From JAABYT01 sp041581935 (lineage in GTDB: Bacteria > Pseudomonadota > Gammaproteobacteria > HK1): 6,975 nt of DNA. The notes beneath the pieces are model-generated. The model did no database searches and was not told where the DNA came from. It worked only from the letters and a program-made list of their open reading frames with translations. The translations under genes and the position numbers were made by a program. Below are positions 5,784-6,975 of this stretch, one piece after another (positions within the stretch are counted from its first letter, which is position 1; every line of letters starts with the position of its first letter). The stretch covers positions 1 through 6,975 of the forward strand of contig JBFICP010000171.1 of the NCBI GenBank assembly GCA_041581935.1, given 5' to 3'.

Positions 5784-6682
5784 GCGCATTGAGCCGAAGG
5801 CGGCGAGCGTGGCTCGCCGCCTTTTTTCTTTTGTCGGTTCCGCTTCATGTAGTTGCGGAGGCCACTACCGGCATCGAGGAGTTGCGTCAGCGCGGCGCCT
5901 ACGTGCTGCGCGCCGCCGGCTGCGTGACCTGTCACACCGACAAGGAGAATAAGGGTGAGTTTCTTGCCGGAGGCCGTGCTCTCGAGACGCCCTTCGGTAC
6001 TTTCTACAGCCCCAATATCACGTTTGATCGCGAGCACGGCATCGGCGCCTGGCAGGCGCAGGATTTTTTTCGCGCCCTGAGCCACGGGGTCGCGCCCGAC
6101 GGCAGCAGCTACTATCCAGTGTTTCCCTACACGACCTACACGCGCATGCGCCGCGAGGACATGTTTGCACTGTGGGCCTATCTCGCTACCGTTCCCAAGA
6201 GCGCGCGCCAGAACACGCCCCACGATCTGGCCTGGTATCTGCGCTACGGTATCGCAATCCGCGCCTGGAAATTCTTGTTCTTCGTGCCAGGCGTGTTTCA
6301 GCCCGACGAGAGTCGATCCGAGCAATGGAATCGCGGCGCCTATCTCGTAACCGCCATGGCCCACTGCGGTGAATGCCACACGCCGCGCACGCGATTCGGG
6401 AAGCTGGATTCGGATCTCGCCTTCGCCGGCGCCAAAGGCGGTCCTAACGATGAGGGCGCGCCCAACATCACACCTGACACGGAAACCGGCATCGGCAAAT
6501 GGAGTCGCTCGGAGCTGGTCTATTATTTGTCGAAAGGCATGCTGCCGGACGGTGACTTTGCCAGCGGTCCGATGGTCGCGGTTATCGAAGACGGACTCGA
6601 GTACCTCACCGAGGAAGATCTCGACGCGATGGCCGAGTTCATCATGACCCTGCCACCCATCAAGCGCGATGTCGGCGGCTGA
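5750..6682 (+). CDS. Diheme c-type cytochrome
   Basis: This periplasmic two-domain cytochrome c has 310 residues if started at ATG 5750. Each half carries one haem site: CVTCH (Cys58, Cys61, His62) and CGECH (Cys206, Cys209, His210). Each haem is followed by a similar block ending in SPNITFD...GIGAW or PNITPDT...GIGKW, so the halves look like a tandem duplication. The layout resembles cytochrome subunits of membrane dehydrogenases and stand-alone diheme cytochromes, so a role in shuttling electrons to a terminal oxidase is likely; the partner is unknown. The export signal is Arg-rich (SRRRRAWLAAFFLL) with cleavage near VVAEA. The start is uncertain: GTG 5741, ATG 5750 and TTG 5789 are all in frame with weak ribosome sites. 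TTG 5789 gives the most typical signal length (about 25) and avoids a 34-nt overlap with cytochrome c'. The signal-peptide codons contain an intrinsic terminator. Confidence 0.9.
   Translation: MPQEIPRKEILSALSRRRRAWLAAFFLLSVPLHVVAEATTGIEELRQRGAYVLRAAGCVTCHTDKENKGEFLAGGRALETPFGTFYSPNITFDREHGIGAWQAQDFFRALSHGVAPDGSSYYPVFPYTTYTRMRREDMFALWAYLATVPKSARQNTPHDLAWYLRYGIAIRAWKFLFFVPGVFQPDESRSEQWNRGAYLVTAMAHCGECHTPRTRFGKLDSDLAFAGAKGGPNDEGAPNITPDTETGIGKWSRSELVYYLSKGMLPDGDFASGPMVAVIEDGLEYLTEEDLDAMAEFIMTLPPIKRDVGG
5797..5832 (+). terminator. Strong intrinsic terminator after cytochrome c', inside the next gene
   Basis: GGCGGCGAGC (5799-5808) and GCTCGCCGCC (5812-5821) form a perfect 10-bp stem around a GTG loop. 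Two further A-T pairs (AA at 5797-5798 with TT at 5822-5823) extend it to 12. The tail is TTTTTTCTTTT (5822-5832). This is a textbook rho-independent terminator 13 nt after the cytochrome c' stop. It lies wholly within the open frame of the diheme cytochrome, where the stem and T-run encode the Arg-rich and Phe/Leu parts of the signal peptide. Confidence 0.88.
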
Positions 6683-6687
6683 GGAGG
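6681..6687 (+). promoter_or_regulatory. Ribosome binding site of the sulfotransferase-like gene
   Basis: GAGGAGG shares two bases with the TGA stop of the diheme cytochrome (6680-6682) and lies 7 nt before GTG 6695. It supports that GTG as the start and suggests the two genes are translated from one message. Confidence 0.75.
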
Positions 6688-6694
6688 GCATCGG

Positions 6695-6975
6695 GTGACG
6701 ATATCGGTCATTGGGGCGGGATTTGGCCGCACTGGCACGGAATCGATGAAGCTAGCCCTGGAGCATCTGGGCTTTGGACCCTGCCACCATATGCACGAAG
6801 TCATCGCGAAACCCGGGCAGCGGCGCCTATGGCGTGCAATCGCAGCCGGTGGCGAACCGAGCTGGGACGAGGTCTTTGCCGGCTATCGTGCCGCGGTCGA
6901 CTGGCCGTCCGCGTTCTTCTGGCGGGAATTGAGCGCGCATTATCCGAACGCGAAAATTCTCCTGACTCTCAGAAG
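6695..6975 (+). CDS. Sulfotransferase family protein, 5' part only
   Basis: A partial gene begins at GTG 6695 and runs off the window edge after 93 complete codons. The N-terminus TISVIGAGFGRTGTES (residues 2-17) contains the phosphosulfate-binding P-loop-like GFGRTGTES of the Sulfotransfer_4 type. It is followed by LALEHLGFGPCHHMHEV, WDEVFAGYRAAVDWP and an ELSAHYPNAKILLTLR segment, all typical of this group in that order. The family is thought to transfer sulfate from PAPS to an acceptor, but substrates of the bacterial members are mostly unknown. The later conserved PAPS-binding regions lie outside the window. An in-frame ATG at 6746 exists, but using it would delete the P-loop. The gene starts 12 nt after the diheme cytochrome stop behind a good ribosome site, so the two are probably co-transcribed, although no functional link is obvious. 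Confidence 0.85.
   Translation, partial: MTISVIGAGFGRTGTESMKLALEHLGFGPCHHMHEVIAKPGQRRLWRAIAAGGEPSWDEVFAGYRAAVDWPSAFFWRELSAHYPNAKILLTLR

Noticed and set aside
5498..6691. 397-codon open frame on the - strand opposite the two cytochromes
   Set aside because: It is antisense to two genes with clear haem motifs, spans the gene junction, shows no recognisable domain, and long antisense frames are common in GC-rich coding DNA.
1..6975. CRISPR array, mobile element, tRNA or defence system
   Set aside because: There are no spaced direct repeats, transposase, terminal inverted repeats, tRNA-like fold or defence gene families on either strand.

Overview
The window is compact, GC-rich bacterial chromosome with every gene on the + strand. 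The gene families are YqgE/AlgH, ZapE, a SenC/Sco copper protein, cytochrome c' and a diheme cytochrome c. Together they point to a proteobacterium, most likely a gammaproteobacterium with a respiratory or facultatively anaerobic lifestyle. That placement is inferred from gene content alone. There are no insertion sequences, tRNAs, rRNAs, CRISPR arrays or phage genes, and no gene-free stretch longer than 300 bases.

Left third (1-1791): a YqgE/AlgH-family protein is followed after 55 nt by zapE, the AFG1-like P-loop ATPase linked to cell division. Middle (1792-4567): a 235-nt intergenic region carries a plausible sigma-70 promoter and a 7-bp inverted repeat. It leads into an unrecognised 70-residue protein with a possible winged-helix tail. 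A hairpin region follows, then a complete 683-residue EF-G paralogue of the EF-G-2/FusA2 type. Its GTPase motifs differ from canonical EF-G.

Right third (4564-6975): a Sco/SenC copper chaperone overlaps the EF-G stop codon by 4 nt. Next come a cytochrome c' with its own strong ribosome binding site, a diheme cytochrome c, and the 5' part of a sulfotransferase-like gene cut by the window edge. Sco, cytochrome c' and the diheme cytochrome would all act in or at the periplasm, in copper handling, NO or other gas-ligand binding, and electron transfer. They look like a small redox cluster.

The most striking feature is a near-perfect intrinsic terminator (10-12 bp GC-rich stem, 3-nt loop, T6-C-T4 tail) just after cytochrome c'. 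It lies entirely inside the reading frame of the diheme cytochrome and encodes part of its signal peptide. Expression of the second cytochrome therefore probably depends on read-through or on translational coupling. I saw no clearly novel multi-gene system; the remaining findings are regulatory or family-level oddities.
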